A DNA stretch of 64,000 nucleotides from positions 2,294,501 through 2,358,500 of the forward strand of contig NZ_CP022707.1 of the NCBI RefSeq assembly GCF_025340265.1. The letters are read 5' to 3'. This DNA is from Novosphingobium sp. 9 (GTDB lineage Bacteria > Pseudomonadota > Alphaproteobacteria > Sphingomonadales > Sphingomonadaceae). Shown one piece after another: positions 1 to 9,414 of this stretch. The notes under the pieces are model-generated. The model had not been told where the DNA came from and made no database searches. It was given only the letters and a program-made list of their open reading frames with translations. The stretch's first letter is position 1. The number at the start of each line of letters is the position of its first letter. Both the position numbers and the translations under genes were made by a program.

Positions 1-2868
1 ACTTTCGCGACACTCTCGCTCTCCGCCCTCCTGCTCACCGGCTGCGCGCAGATTTCCGCGCACACGCTACCGGTTCCGGCGAGTTCTCTCGCGCGTGCTG
101 CCAAGCCCGATCCGGCAAGCTGGGCCTTCGAGAGCAGCGATCTCCCCCTCGATCCCGACTGGCGCTATGGCCGCCTGCCCAACGGCATGCGCTACATGGT
201 GCGGCACAACGCCATGCCCGCGGGCACCGCGATGGTGCGGCTCGATATGAACGTGGGCTCGTTCGACGAGACGGCCAGCGAACAGGGCTTCGCGCATTTC
301 GTCGAGCATATGGCCTTCAACGGATCGACCAATGTGCCCGAAGGCCAGATGGTCCCGCTGCTGGAGCGCGATGGCCTCGCCTTCGGGGCGGACACCAATG
401 CCTCGACGAGTTTCGACCGGACGAATTACAAGCTGGACCTGCCGCGCGCCGATCCGAAACTGCTCGGCACCGCGCTGATGCTTATGCGCGAGACCGCCGG
501 AAACCTGACGTTCGCCCCCGATGCCGTGGCACGCGAACGCGGCGTGGTGCTGTCGGAAATGCGTGATCGCAACACCTGGGCCTATCGCAGCACGCAGGAT
601 GCCACGCGCTTCTTCTATCCCGGATCGCGCTTTTCCGAACGCTTTCCGATCGGCCTCAAAACAACGCTCGATGCCGCCACCTCGCAGTCGCTCTATACGT
701 TCTATCGCCGCGAATATGTGCCGAAAAACGCCACGCTGATCGTCGTGGGAGACTTCGACACCGATGCCGTCATTGCCCAGATCAAGGCGCGCTTCGGAGA
801 CTGGCGGGCAGCCCCGGTTGAACTCCAGCCCGATGGCGGACCGGTTTCGCCAAAGAGCAAGGGGCGCACGTCGATCTATCTCGACCCGGCGCTGTCCGAG
901 CGGGTGACGATCCAGCGCAACGGCCCATGGATGGACGAGCCAGACAGCGCTGCCCAGCGCGAGGAAAACCTTTTACGATCTATTGGTTATGCCATCGTCA
1001 ACCGCCGTCTCCAGAGCATCGCCCGGCGTGCGGATGCTCCGTTCAAGGGCGCAGGCTTCGGCACCGGAGACGTGTTCGAGGCCGCCCGATCCACGCGCCT
1101 GATCGTCGATACCGTTGACGGTGGGTGGCAAAAGGGGCTGGAGAGCGCGACACAAAGTTACCACAACGCGCTTGAGAACGGGTTCAAACCGTCCGAAGTC
1201 GCCGAACAGGTCGCCAATATCCGCACGCAGCTGGAAAACGCGGCCGCAGCCTCATCCACCCGCTCGAACGCCGCACTCGTCGGCGCGGCCGAAGCGCTGA
1301 TCGACGATCGCAAGGTGGCGACCACGCCGCAGTCGGTACTCGACCGCTTCCGGGCGTTCGCCCCGAAGATCACCCCCGACGCCGTACTCGCTGCCCTGAA
1401 GCGCGAAGCCCTGCCGCTGACCGATCCACTGATTCGGTTCCAGGGACGTACCGCGCCCGCAGGCGGCGAAAAGGCGCTGCGCCAGACATGGCGCGCAGCG
1501 CTTCACGCGCCGCTCGGGTCCGACGCCGCGCAGACCGATGTCCCCTTCGCCTATACCGATTTCGGCACGCCTGGCACCGTGGTCAGCGATCACGTCGATC
1601 CTCGCCTCGGCATTCGCGAAGTGCGTTTCGCCAACGGGGTGATGCTGAACATCCGGCATACCGATCTGGTGCGCGACCAGATCTATGCCAGCTTCGCCAT
1701 CGACGGCGGCGACCGTCTGGAGACGAAGGCCGATCCCACCGCCACCGACATGATGAGCTATCTCGACAAGGGCGGTCTCGGCAAGCACAGCCTCGACCAG
1801 CTAGACACGATCACTGCGGGTCATACCGTGGGTATGGCACTGGGGAGCAGCGGCACCTCGTTCGACGGGCGCTTTGCCACGACGCCCAGCGACCTCGGTC
1901 TGCAACTGGAACTGATGGCCGCACTCGTTACCGATCCCGGCTATCGGTCCGAGGGCGAGGTCCAGTATCACCAGCAAGTGAACACCTTCTTCGCACAGAT
2001 GGGCGCAACTCCTCAGTCGGAGATGCAGGCCAAGCTGGGCAACATCCTTTCGGACAACGACCCGCGTTTCTCGCTGCTCGCGCCCGAGGTCTACCGCGCG
2101 CTGACTTTTGCGAAGCTCAAGGCCGATATTTCCGACCGGCTGGCGCACGGCGCGGTGGAGATCGGCCTTGTCGGCGATGTCGATGCCGATCAGGCCATTG
2201 CGCTTGTCGCCAAGACCTTCGGCGCCCTTCCGCAGCGTGAAGACGCCTTCCGGGACAACGACCAGCCGCCGCGCACGTTCTCGGCGGATCGTTCCGAGCG
2301 GGTGCTGCGCCACACCGGCCCTGCCGATCAGGCGCTGATGCGGATCACCTGGCCGACCCGCGACGATGCCGATCCGGTCGAGGCGATGAAGCTCGAACTG
2401 CTCGAAAGCGTGATGCGCATCGAACTCACCGACGAACTGCGCGAGGCCTTGGGCAAGACTTACTCACCGTCCGCCAGCAGCGACCTGTCCCGCGACTGGA
2501 AGGGTTATGGCTCCTTCTCGATCTCGGCCTCGATCAGCGTCGGCGATGTCTCCGCAACCAAGGCGGCGATCGAGCGTGTCGTTGCCCGGCTGGGCAGCGA
2601 GCCGGTCAGTGCGGACGTGCTGCTGCGCGCCCGCGCGCCGATGCTCGAAGGCTTCCAGAACGCGCTCAAGACCAACGCCGGATGGCTGGGTCTGGTCGGG
2701 CGCGCGCAGAGCCACTCGGACCGGATCGACCGCTTCCAGCAGGCCGCACAGCGCCTTTCCGCGCTCACCCCAGCCGATGTCGAAGCCATGGCGAAGCGCT
2801 ATCTGATGCCCGATCAGGGACTTGAGGTATTGGTGATCCCCAAGGACGTCCCCCAACCGACCGGCTGA
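1..2868 (+). CDS. M16 family zinc metallopeptidase lipoprotein (5' end outside window)
   Basis: The frame is open from base 1, so the true start lies to the left. The first visible residues form a hydrophobic stretch ending in the lipobox LLTGC, so this is probably an envelope lipoprotein. The inverted zinc motif HFVEH (bases 295-309) and a downstream glutamate in the ERGVVLSEMRDR segment are the M16 ligands and catalytic residue. About 955 residues are visible, the usual size of PqqL/pitrilysin-like proteins with two paired M16 domains, of which only the first is catalytic. The substrate cannot be told from sequence. The only ATG-started version begins at base 187, which would lose the lipoprotein signal, so I do not use it. 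Confidence 0.88.
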   Translation, partial: TFATLSLSALLLTGCAQISAHTLPVPASSLARAAKPDPASWAFESSDLPLDPDWRYGRLPNGMRYMVRHNAMPAGTAMVRLDMNVGSFDETASEQGFAHFVEHMAFNGSTNVPEGQMVPLLERDGLAFGADTNASTSFDRTNYKLDLPRADPKLLGTALMLMRETAGNLTFAPDAVARERGVVLSEMRDRNTWAYRSTQDATRFFYPGSRFSERFPIGLKTTLDAATSQSLYTFYRREYVPKNATLIVVGDFDTDAVIAQIKARFGDWRAAPVELQPDGGPVSPKSKGRTSIYLDPALSERVTIQRNGPWMDEPDSAAQREENLLRSIGYAIVNRRLQSIARRADAPFKGAGFGTGDVFEAARSTRLIVDTVDGGWQKGLESATQSYHNALENGFKPSEVAEQVANIRTQLENAAAASSTRSNAALVGAAEALIDDRKVATTPQSVLDRFRAFAPKITPDAVLAALKREALPLTDPLIRFQGRTAPAGGEKALRQTWRAALHAPLGSDAAQTDVPFAYTDFGTPGTVVSDHVDPRLGIREVRFANGVMLNIRHTDLVRDQIYASFAIDGGDRLETKADPTATDMMSYLDKGGLGKHSLDQLDTITAGHTVGMALGSSGTSFDGRFATTPSDLGLQLELMAALVTDPGYRSEGEVQYHQQVNTFFAQMGATPQSEMQAKLGNILSDNDPRFSLLAPEVYRALTFAKLKADISDRLAHGAVEIGLVGDVDADQAIALVAKTFGALPQREDAFRDNDQPPRTFSADRSERVLRHTGPADQALMRITWPTRDDADPVEAMKLELLESVMRIELTDELREALGKTYSPSASSDLSRDWKGYGSFSISASISVGDVSATKAAIERVVARLGSEPVSADVLLRARAPMLEGFQNALKTNAGWLGLVGRAQSHSDRIDRFQQAAQRLSALTPADVEAMAKRYLMPDQGLEVLVIPKDVPQPTG

Positions 2869-2999
2869 CATCGCGCACGCCTCCCTCGCCTTATCGCGAA
2901 GGGGGCACGGTTCGCAGACAGATGCAGGTGCATCCATTTCAATGGCAGACCCGGTTCTTAACTCGGCCATGTTGCATCGCAAAAGATGAGGCTCTCCAG

Positions 3000-3839
3000 A
3001 TGACCGTCACGCTTTCCTCCGCCCCCGTCCAGCGCCTGAACAACGGCGTCGAGATCCCTCGCCTGGGCCTGGGCACCTGGCCGATGGAGGATGCCGAGGC
3101 TGAAAACGCCGTGCGCACGGCCATCGAGGCGGGCTATCGGCTAATCGACACGGCGGAGAACTACAGGAACGAGCAGAGCGTCGGCGAAGGCATCCGCACC
3201 AGCGGCGTGCCGCGTGAGGACATCTTCGTCACTACCAAATTCAACCGCGAATGGCACTCGGTCGAAGGCGTGCAGGAAGCCTGCAAGGCCAGCCTCAAGC
3301 GCCTTGGGCTCGATTACATCGACCTGCTACTGATCCACTGGCCCAACCCCGATCAGGACCGCTATGTCGCGGCCTACGAAGGCATGGAGCGGCTGCGCGA
3401 ACAGGGGCTGGTGCGGGCGCTGGGCACCTCGAACTTCAAGATCCCGCATCTCGAAAAGCTGCTGGCGGCAGGCCATGTCCCGCAGCTCAACCAGATCCAG
3501 CTCGATCCCTATCGCCGCCGCGACGATATCGTGGCTTTCCACGAAGGCAACGGCATCGCCACCGAGACGTGGAGCCCGATCGGCCGCGGTGACAGCCTGC
3601 TGGGCGATCCAGCCATCACTGCCATCGCACAGGCGCATGACCGCACGCCCGCGCAAATCGTGCTGCGCTGGCACATCCAGTCCAGCTACCTGCCGGTGCC
3701 CAAGTCCGGCAATCCCCAGCGCCAGATCGAGAACCTCGACGTCTTCGAGTTCGAGCTGAAGGACGACGAGATGGAAACGCTGAACGGCCTTGGCCAGCCC
3801 GACGCCGAGATCGTCGATGCCGACAGCTTCGGGCATTGA
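3000..3839 (+). CDS. Aldo/keto reductase (2,5-diketo-gluconate reductase type)
   Basis: A 279-residue NADPH-dependent aldo/keto reductase that reduces carbonyls to alcohols in the cytosol. The AKR tetrad is visible: Asp in LIDTAENY (residues about 43-50), Tyr in ENY, Lys in TTKFN and His in LIHWPNP. The C-terminal part carries the cofactor-binding segment PVPKSGNPQR. I chose ATG 3000 because the family starts just before the NGVEIPRLGLGTW segment. An in-frame ATG at 2922 would add 26 residues unlike the family. The physiological substrate is unknown. It stands alone, 131 bases after the peptidase. Confidence 0.88.
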   Translation: MTVTLSSAPVQRLNNGVEIPRLGLGTWPMEDAEAENAVRTAIEAGYRLIDTAENYRNEQSVGEGIRTSGVPREDIFVTTKFNREWHSVEGVQEACKASLKRLGLDYIDLLLIHWPNPDQDRYVAAYEGMERLREQGLVRALGTSNFKIPHLEKLLAAGHVPQLNQIQLDPYRRRDDIVAFHEGNGIATETWSPIGRGDSLLGDPAITAIAQAHDRTPAQIVLRWHIQSSYLPVPKSGNPQRQIENLDVFEFELKDDEMETLNGLGQPDAEIVDADSFGH

Positions 3840-3849
3840 GACTGTTTGG

Positions 3850-3870
3850 AAATTCGCTGTAGGCGAATTT
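3850..3870. terminator. Hairpin after the aldo/keto reductase
   Basis: Perfect inverted repeat with arms AAATTCGC and GCGAATTT around a 5-base loop, 11 bases after the stop codon. The right arm ends in TTT, as expected of a weak intrinsic terminator. Confidence 0.5.
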
Positions 3871-3881
3871 CATCGACACCA

Positions 3882-3945
3882 GCCCTCGCCCCCACCCGGC
3901 CTCCCATAGCATACTATCGTCGGGAGGCCGGGGGGGCGAGGGTCG
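3882..3945. repeat. Long imperfect inverted repeat between convergent genes
   Basis: About 24-base arms, beginning GCCCTCGCCCCC and ending GGGGGGCGAGGGTCG on the other side, enclose a loop of about 16 bases. It sits between the ends of the convergent reductase and gph genes, so it may be a two-way terminator or a dispersed intergenic repeat. Confidence 0.5.
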
Positions 3946-3955
3946 ATGCCGCATC

Positions 3956-4627
3956 TCAAAGCTTCGACAATACCGGCGCCAGTTCCTCGAACCCGTCGAT
4001 AACCGCCGTGCCGCCCAGCGCGGCGGGGTCGCCATCGTTGAAACCGAAGCTGACGACCACGCAGGGCAGCCCTGCCGCTTTCGCCGCGCCGGTATCGAAG
4101 CTGCTGTCGCCGACATAGGCCGCTTTTCCGCCCCCTGCCCGCTCGATCATCAGGTCGAGCAGATCGGGCGCGGGTTTGCTGCGCCCCGGCCCCAGCGTAT
4201 CGCCGCCGATCACCGTGAAGAAACGATGGCGTTGACCAAGATCGTCGAGGATTTTCGTCGCCAGCCGTTCCAGCTTGTTGGTGACGACCGCCAGCTTCAC
4301 GCCGCGCGCGGCCAGATCGTCGAGCATCGCCTCGGCGCCCGGATAAAAGCGCGACAGGTCGGTCATATGCGCTTCGTACCAGACCATCAGCGCCTCATAG
4401 AGTGCGGGCATCTGCTCTTCGGGAAGAGGGCCGCCCGTGACCTCCAGCGCCTTGTGCAGCATGGCGCGGGTGCCGCCGCCGATCAGATCACGCACGGCAT
4501 CGTCGGGAAGCGGTGCACGCCCCGCCAGCGACAGCGCATGGTTGACGGCACCGGCAAGGTCGCGATGGCTGTCCAGCAGGGTTCCGTCGAGGTCGAAACC
4601 AACGATATCAAAGGGAAACGAAGTCAT
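3956..4627 (-). CDS. gph: Phosphoglycolate phosphatase (HAD family)
   Basis: A 223-residue HAD hydrolase that dephosphorylates 2-phosphoglycolate, a by-product of DNA repair and oxygenase reactions. All four HAD motifs are visible: DLDGT near the N-terminus (nucleophile Asp), the Thr of VVTNK, the Lys of KPAPD, and GDSSFD for magnesium. The cap domain lies between motifs I and II. I chose the start at 4627 because the core begins MTSFPFDIVGFDLDGT; an upstream start at 4666 would add a tail overlapping the divergent glmU leader. Related HAD phosphatases such as PpaX-like enzymes cannot be excluded. Confidence 0.85.
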   Translation of the reverse strand: MTSFPFDIVGFDLDGTLLDSHRDLAGAVNHALSLAGRAPLPDDAVRDLIGGGTRAMLHKALEVTGGPLPEEQMPALYEALMVWYEAHMTDLSRFYPGAEAMLDDLAARGVKLAVVTNKLERLATKILDDLGQRHRFFTVIGGDTLGPGRSKPAPDLLDLMIERAGGGKAAYVGDSSFDTGAAKAAGLPCVVVSFGFNDGDPAALGGTAVIDGFEELAPVLSKL

Positions 4628-4686
4628 TGCCGGTGTGGTGCAACCTCGGGATGGAAACTGCAACACTTTGCTGGCAAACGGACAAG

Positions 4687-6057
4687 ATGACCACGGACAC
4701 CGCCCCGCTCGCTATCGTCGTCCTCGCCGCCGGCAAGGGCACCCGCATGAAAAGCGACCTGCACAAGGTGCTTCACCCCATCGCCGGTCGCCCGATGCTG
4801 GAGCATCTGCTGGCCAGCGCCGCGCAACTGGCGCCGCAGCGGCAGGTCGTGGTGGCAGGCCACGGGCGCGAGCAGCTGGAAAAGGCGCTCGGCGCACGCG
4901 CGACGATCGCCGTGCAGGAACCACAGCTCGGCACCGGCCACGCCGTGCAGCAAGCGCAAGGGCCGCTGGCGGACTTCGCGGGCGACGTGCTGATTCTCTA
5001 CGGCGATGTGCCTTTCGTGCGCCCCGAAACCATGCGCGCGATGATCGCCCGCCTGCACGAGGCGGATGCGCCTGCCGTGGTGGTGCTGGGCTTCGAGCCG
5101 GCAGACCCGCTCCAGTACGGGCGCATCCTCGCGCACGAGGACGGGCGGATTGCGATGATGGTCGAATACAAGGACGCCAGCGAGGAACAGCGCGCCTGCC
5201 GCCTGTGCAACTCGGGGCTTATGGCGGCCCGCAGCGCCGATCTGTTCGACCTGCTCGCCCGCGTCGGCAACGACAACGCCCAGGGCGAATACTACCTCAT
5301 CGATATCGTCAATGTCGCGACGCTGGAGGGCAAGCCCTGCGCGGTGATCGCCACCGACGATCCCGATGAGGTGGCGGGGATCAACAGCCGGGGCGAACTG
5401 GCCGGTGCCGAAGCGCGCTGGCAGGTGCGTCGCCGCGAGGCAGCGATGGTCGACGGCGCCACGCTGATCGCACCCGAAACGGTGTTCTTCAGCTGGGATA
5501 CGCAGCTGGGCCGCGACGTGACGGTGGAGCCCAACGTGGTGTTCGCCCCCGGTGTGTCGGTTGCCGACAACGTGGTGATCCACGCGTTCTCGCATCTGGA
5601 AGGCGCAACGCTGGAAAGCGGTGTCTCGGTCGGTCCCTATGCGCGTCTGCGTCCCGGCGCGGTGCTGCACAAGGGCTCGAAGGTCGGCAACTTCGTCGAG
5701 ATCAAGAACGCGCAACTGGGCGAAGGCGCCAAGGCCAACCACCTCACTTATCTGGGCGATGCCACGATCGGCGCGGGCGCGAACATCGGCGCGGGCACTA
5801 TCACCTGCAACTACGACGGCTACTTCAAGCACCAGACGGTGATCGGTGAGCGGGCCTTCGTCGGCTCGAACAGCGCGCTGGTGGCGCCGGTGAAGATCGG
5901 CAGCGACGCCATCGTCGCGGCGGGCAGTACCGTCACGCGCGACGTCGGCGACGGCGAATTGCGCATCGTGCGCGGCGAACAGCTGGTCAAGCCCGGCTGG
6001 GCCGACGCGTTCCACGACGCGATGAAGAAGAAGAAAGCCGAAAAGGCCGAGAACTGA
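4687..6057 (+). CDS. glmU: Bifunctional GlcNAc-1-P uridyltransferase / GlcN-1-P acetyltransferase
   Basis: A 456-residue cytosolic enzyme making UDP-GlcNAc for peptidoglycan and LPS. The N-terminal uridyltransferase domain opens with LAAGKGTRMKS. The C-terminal half is a left-handed beta helix with hexapeptide repeats and the conserved NYDG segment of the acetyltransferase site. The length matches the family. The ATG at 4687 starts directly before the nucleotide-binding loop; ATGs at 4627 and 4651 would add residues not seen in the family. It is divergent from gph. The other hexosamine gene, glmS, lies about 1.3 kb downstream on the same strand. Confidence 0.96.
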   Translation: MTTDTAPLAIVVLAAGKGTRMKSDLHKVLHPIAGRPMLEHLLASAAQLAPQRQVVVAGHGREQLEKALGARATIAVQEPQLGTGHAVQQAQGPLADFAGDVLILYGDVPFVRPETMRAMIARLHEADAPAVVVLGFEPADPLQYGRILAHEDGRIAMMVEYKDASEEQRACRLCNSGLMAARSADLFDLLARVGNDNAQGEYYLIDIVNVATLEGKPCAVIATDDPDEVAGINSRGELAGAEARWQVRRREAAMVDGATLIAPETVFFSWDTQLGRDVTVEPNVVFAPGVSVADNVVIHAFSHLEGATLESGVSVGPYARLRPGAVLHKGSKVGNFVEIKNAQLGEGAKANHLTYLGDATIGAGANIGAGTITCNYDGYFKHQTVIGERAFVGSNSALVAPVKIGSDAIVAAGSTVTRDVGDGELRIVRGEQLVKPGWADAFHDAMKKKKAEKAEN

Positions 6058-6080
6058 ACCTTTCCGTTTAGGAGCATTCC

Positions 6081-6908
6081 ATGTCCGACAGTCCCTGGGG
6101 CCAGAGCCGCCGCACGACCGACGCCGATGAGGTCGATTACGAGATCCGGGGCCAGGAACTCCAGTTCGTCGAGATCGAACTCGATCCCGGTGAAAGCGCC
6201 ATCGCCGAAGCCGGTGCGATGGTGTGGAAGGATGCCTCGATCGAGATGACCACCGTGTTCGGTGACGGTTCGGGCCAGCAGGGCGGCGGCTTCATGGGCA
6301 AGCTGCTGGGCGCGGGCAAGCGGCTGGTCACGGGCGAGAGCCTGTTCACCACGGTCTTTACCCACCACGGCACCGGCAAGGCGCGCGTTGCCTTTGCGGC
6401 GCCCGTGCCCGGCACCATCCTGCCGATCCGGCTGACCGACGTGGGTGGACGACTGATCTGCCAGAAGGATGCGTTCCTGTGCGCCGCACGCGGGGTGCAG
6501 ATGGGCATCCACTTCCAGCAGAAGATCATGACCGGCCTGTTCGGCGGCGAAGGCTTCATCATGCAGCGCCTCGATGGCGACGGCATGGTCTTCGTGCAGA
6601 TGGGCGGCATGGTCGTCGAGCGCGAGCTTGCCCCCGGCGAGGAACTGCACGTCGATACCGGATGCGTGGCGGCCATGACGGCAAGCGTCGACTTCGACGT
6701 GATCCGTGCGGGCTCGGTCAAATCAATGATCTTCGGCGGCGAGGGTGTATTCTTCGCCCGTCTTCGCGGCCCCGGCAAGGTGTGGATCCAGTCGATGCCC
6801 TTCTCGCGACTTGCCGGACGCATGCTTTCGGCCGCGCTGCCAGGCGGTCAACGGCGTGGCGAAGGCTCGATACTGGGACCGTTGGGTGATTTTATCGACG
6901 GCGATTGA
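6081..6908 (+). CDS. AIM24 / TIGR00266 family protein
   Basis: A 275-residue protein of the AIM24-like family, whose bacterial role is poorly defined. The family is suggested by the central FEVEL-like opening (ELQFVEIELDPGE), the AEAGAMVWKDASIEM segment and the glycine-rich end. No signal peptide is seen, so it is probably cytosolic or membrane-associated. A good ribosome binding site (TAGGAG) lies 7 bases before the ATG. It follows glmU by 23 bases and is probably co-transcribed with it. Confidence 0.8.
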   Translation: MSDSPWGQSRRTTDADEVDYEIRGQELQFVEIELDPGESAIAEAGAMVWKDASIEMTTVFGDGSGQQGGGFMGKLLGAGKRLVTGESLFTTVFTHHGTGKARVAFAAPVPGTILPIRLTDVGGRLICQKDAFLCAARGVQMGIHFQQKIMTGLFGGEGFIMQRLDGDGMVFVQMGGMVVERELAPGEELHVDTGCVAAMTASVDFDVIRAGSVKSMIFGGEGVFFARLRGPGKVWIQSMPFSRLAGRMLSAALPGGQRRGEGSILGPLGDFIDGD

Positions 6909-6985
6909 GGTTTATTTACCGGACGTTACGAATTGGCGGATAACAGCGCGGCCTTCACTATTCGCAACGCCGGAGCCCCAACCCC

Positions 6986-7252
6986 GTGCCGATCTCGTTC
7001 AAGGATGCCCTGCGATTTTTGGCCTGGTTTTGCTGGGCCGGTGCCGTTCTTGGTATCGCGGTATTCGCCTGGACGTTACTGACGCGCTGTTATACCACAC
7101 CGGGCTCGGCATTGTTCGAGGTGCGAATTTTCTGCGACCACGCCGCCGCCGCGCGAGGCAACAATGCCCTGTGGATCGCCATAGCGCTGGTGATTGTTGG
7201 CGCGCTATTCCATCAGGGCGGTCGCAAGGCAAATCGCACCCCTCTTGGCTGA
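6986..7252 (+). CDS. Small two-helix membrane protein, unknown function
   Basis: An 88-residue ORF starting at GTG 6986. Two hydrophobic stretches, at about residues 11-31 and 62-74, suggest two membrane helices with a polar loop containing two cysteines. No family is recognised. It lies between the AIM24-like gene and glmS, and codon use matches its neighbours. The start has no strong ribosome binding site, so the gene call is moderate. Confidence 0.5.
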   Translation: MPISFKDALRFLAWFCWAGAVLGIAVFAWTLLTRCYTTPGSALFEVRIFCDHAAAARGNNALWIAIALVIVGALFHQGGRKANRTPLG

Positions 7253-7388
7253 CCCGTCAGGCCGTTAAGCCTTCACACAGCATTGCAGGTGCAGGGGGCG
7301 GATCGTAAGGTCCGCTGTAACGGGCCTTGCGCCCTACCCCTTCCCTTTCGCGGCCACCCCGGCGCGGAGCAGCAAGAAACACGGCCCT

Positions 7389-9212
7389 ATGTGCGGAATT
7401 ATCGGAATTGTCGGCAAGGAAGATGTTGCCGAGCGTCTTGTCGATGGCCTGCGCCGCATGGAATATCGCGGCTACGACAGCGCGGGCGTGTGTACTGTCG
7501 ATGACGGACAGCTCGTCCGGCGCCGCGCCGAGGGCAAGCTGCTCAATCTCGTCACCGAACTGGCGCGCAATCCTGCGCCAGGCCTGATCGGCATCGCCCA
7601 TACCCGCTGGGCGACCCACGGCGCGCCCACCGCGGCCAACGCACATCCGCATGCGACCGGCGAGCTGGCGCTCGTCCACAACGGCATTATCGAGAACTTC
7701 CGCCCCTTGCGCGAAGCCCTCGAATCGCGCGGCCGCACCTTCGAGAGCCAGACCGACACCGAAGTCGTCGCCCATCTGGTGTCCGAACAGGTCGAGGCCG
7801 GCGCCTCACCGCAGGAGGCGGTGAAGACCGTCCTCCCACAGCTGCGCGGTGCCTTCGCGCTCGCCATCGCCTTCCGCCAGCACCCCGACATGCTGATCGG
7901 CGCCCGCCTCGGCTCGCCGCTGGTCGTGGGATATGGGGAAGGCGAGACCTACCTCGGCTCGGACGCGCTCGCCCTTGCCCCGCTGACGCAGCGCATCTCC
8001 TATCTGGAAGAAGGCGACTGGGTGATCATCACCCGCGAGGGCGCGCAGATCTTCGATGCACAGAACAATCCCGTCACCCGCGAGATCGTGACCTCGGGCG
8101 CCTCTGCCGTCGCCATCGAGAAGGGCAACTTCCGCCACTTCATGCAGAAGGAGATCTACGAGCAGCCGACCGTGGTGGCGCAGACCCTGCGCAGCTACGT
8201 GCGTCCGGTGGACCAGTCCATCGCCGTGCCCCAGATCGATTTCGATCTCTCCGCCATCAAGCGCATCACCATCGTCGCCTGCGGCACCAGCTTCTATGCG
8301 GGCATGGTCGCCAAGTACTGGATCGAGACGTTCGCGCGCGTGCCCGTCGACATCGATGTGGCGAGCGAGTTCCGCTATCGCGACCCGGTGCTGGAAGCGG
8401 GCGGCCTCGCCCTGTTCATCTCGCAATCGGGTGAGACAGCGGACACTCTCGCCGCGCTCAAGCACTGCAAGGCTGCCGGGCAGACCATCGCTGTCGTCGT
8501 CAACGTGCCCACCAGCACGATGGCGCGCGAGGCAGACCTGCTGCTGCCCACGCACGCCGGGCCGGAGATCGGCGTCGCCTCGACCAAGGCCTTCACCTGC
8601 CAGCTGGCCGTGCTCGCCGCGCTCGCCGCGCGCCTCGCCGTCTGCAAGGGGCGGATGGATCGCGACGAGGAAATGCACGTCGTCGAGCATCTGGTGCAGA
8701 CGCCCGCCAGCCTCAACGCCGCGCTGGAGCACGACGAGGAAATCGCCGCGATGGCGCACCTCATCGCACCGGCGCGCGACGTTCTGTACCTTGGGCGCGG
8801 CCCGGACTTCCCGCTCGCTCTCGAAGGGGCGCTCAAGCTCAAGGAAATCAGCTACATCCACGCCGAAGGCTATGCCTCGGGCGAGATGAAGCACGGCCCC
8901 ATCGCGCTGATAGACGAAGCAGTGCCGGTGATCGTCCTCGCCCCGTCAGGCCCACTGTTCGAGAAGACCGTCTCGAACATGCAGGAAGTGCGCGCGCGAG
9001 GCGGTAAGGTCGTGCTGATCTCCGACGCCGAAGGCATCGCCGAAGCGGGCGAAGGTTGCCTCGCCACGATCGAGATGCCCAAGGTTCACCCGCTGATCGC
9101 GCCGCTGGTCTATGCCGTACCGGTGCAGTTGCTGGCCTATCACGTGGCCTGCGTGAAGGGCACCGACGTAGACCAGCCGCGCAATCTGGCGAAGAGCGTC
9201 ACGGTGGAATAA
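7389..9212 (+). CDS. glmS: Glutamine--fructose-6-phosphate aminotransferase (isomerizing)
   Basis: A 607-residue enzyme making glucosamine-6-phosphate, the entry step to amino sugars. The N-terminal Cys2 nucleophile is in MCGIIGIVG, as in class II glutamine amidotransferases. Two SIS sugar-phosphate domains follow (about residues 285-425 and 455-600), with ISQSGETADT and the C-terminal KSVTVE ending typical of GlmS. No glmS ribozyme is visible in the 130-base upstream region. Confidence 0.97.
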   Translation: MCGIIGIVGKEDVAERLVDGLRRMEYRGYDSAGVCTVDDGQLVRRRAEGKLLNLVTELARNPAPGLIGIAHTRWATHGAPTAANAHPHATGELALVHNGIIENFRPLREALESRGRTFESQTDTEVVAHLVSEQVEAGASPQEAVKTVLPQLRGAFALAIAFRQHPDMLIGARLGSPLVVGYGEGETYLGSDALALAPLTQRISYLEEGDWVIITREGAQIFDAQNNPVTREIVTSGASAVAIEKGNFRHFMQKEIYEQPTVVAQTLRSYVRPVDQSIAVPQIDFDLSAIKRITIVACGTSFYAGMVAKYWIETFARVPVDIDVASEFRYRDPVLEAGGLALFISQSGETADTLAALKHCKAAGQTIAVVVNVPTSTMAREADLLLPTHAGPEIGVASTKAFTCQLAVLAALAARLAVCKGRMDRDEEMHVVEHLVQTPASLNAALEHDEEIAAMAHLIAPARDVLYLGRGPDFPLALEGALKLKEISYIHAEGYASGEMKHGPIALIDEAVPVIVLAPSGPLFEKTVSNMQEVRARGGKVVLISDAEGIAEAGEGCLATIEMPKVHPLIAPLVYAVPVQLLAYHVACVKGTDVDQPRNLAKSVTVE

Positions 9213-9217
9213 TCCGC

Positions 9218-9250
9218 AAAGGGCGGCGCAGTCCTTACTGCTCCGCCCTT
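9218..9250 (+). terminator. Probable terminator of glmS
   Basis: Inverted repeat with arms AAAGGGCGG and CCGCCCTT, starting 5 bases after the glmS stop. There is no long T tract. Confidence 0.55.
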
Positions 9251-9368
9251 CGCCAGGTCGGTACTAGTCCCTGTCTTGGCGCCGAAATTCTCACATATTT
9301 TACGGCATTTCTTAAAAAATAAGCCTCCAGGCCGGATATTTCGTCACACGATGCCCCATTCGGGAAAC

Positions 9369-9401
9369 TTATCGCCCATCGCATGCTTTACCGGGCGATA
9401 A
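9369..9401 (+). promoter_or_regulatory. Inverted repeat in the leader of the GGDEF-EAL gene
   Basis: Perfect 9-base arms TTATCGCCC (9369-9377) and GGGCGATAA (9393-9401) separated by 15 bases, ending 13 bases before the ATG. It could be an operator or an mRNA hairpin that hides the ribosome binding site. No protein can be assigned to it. Confidence 0.4.
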
Positions 9402-9414
9402 CTCTTGGTTGGCT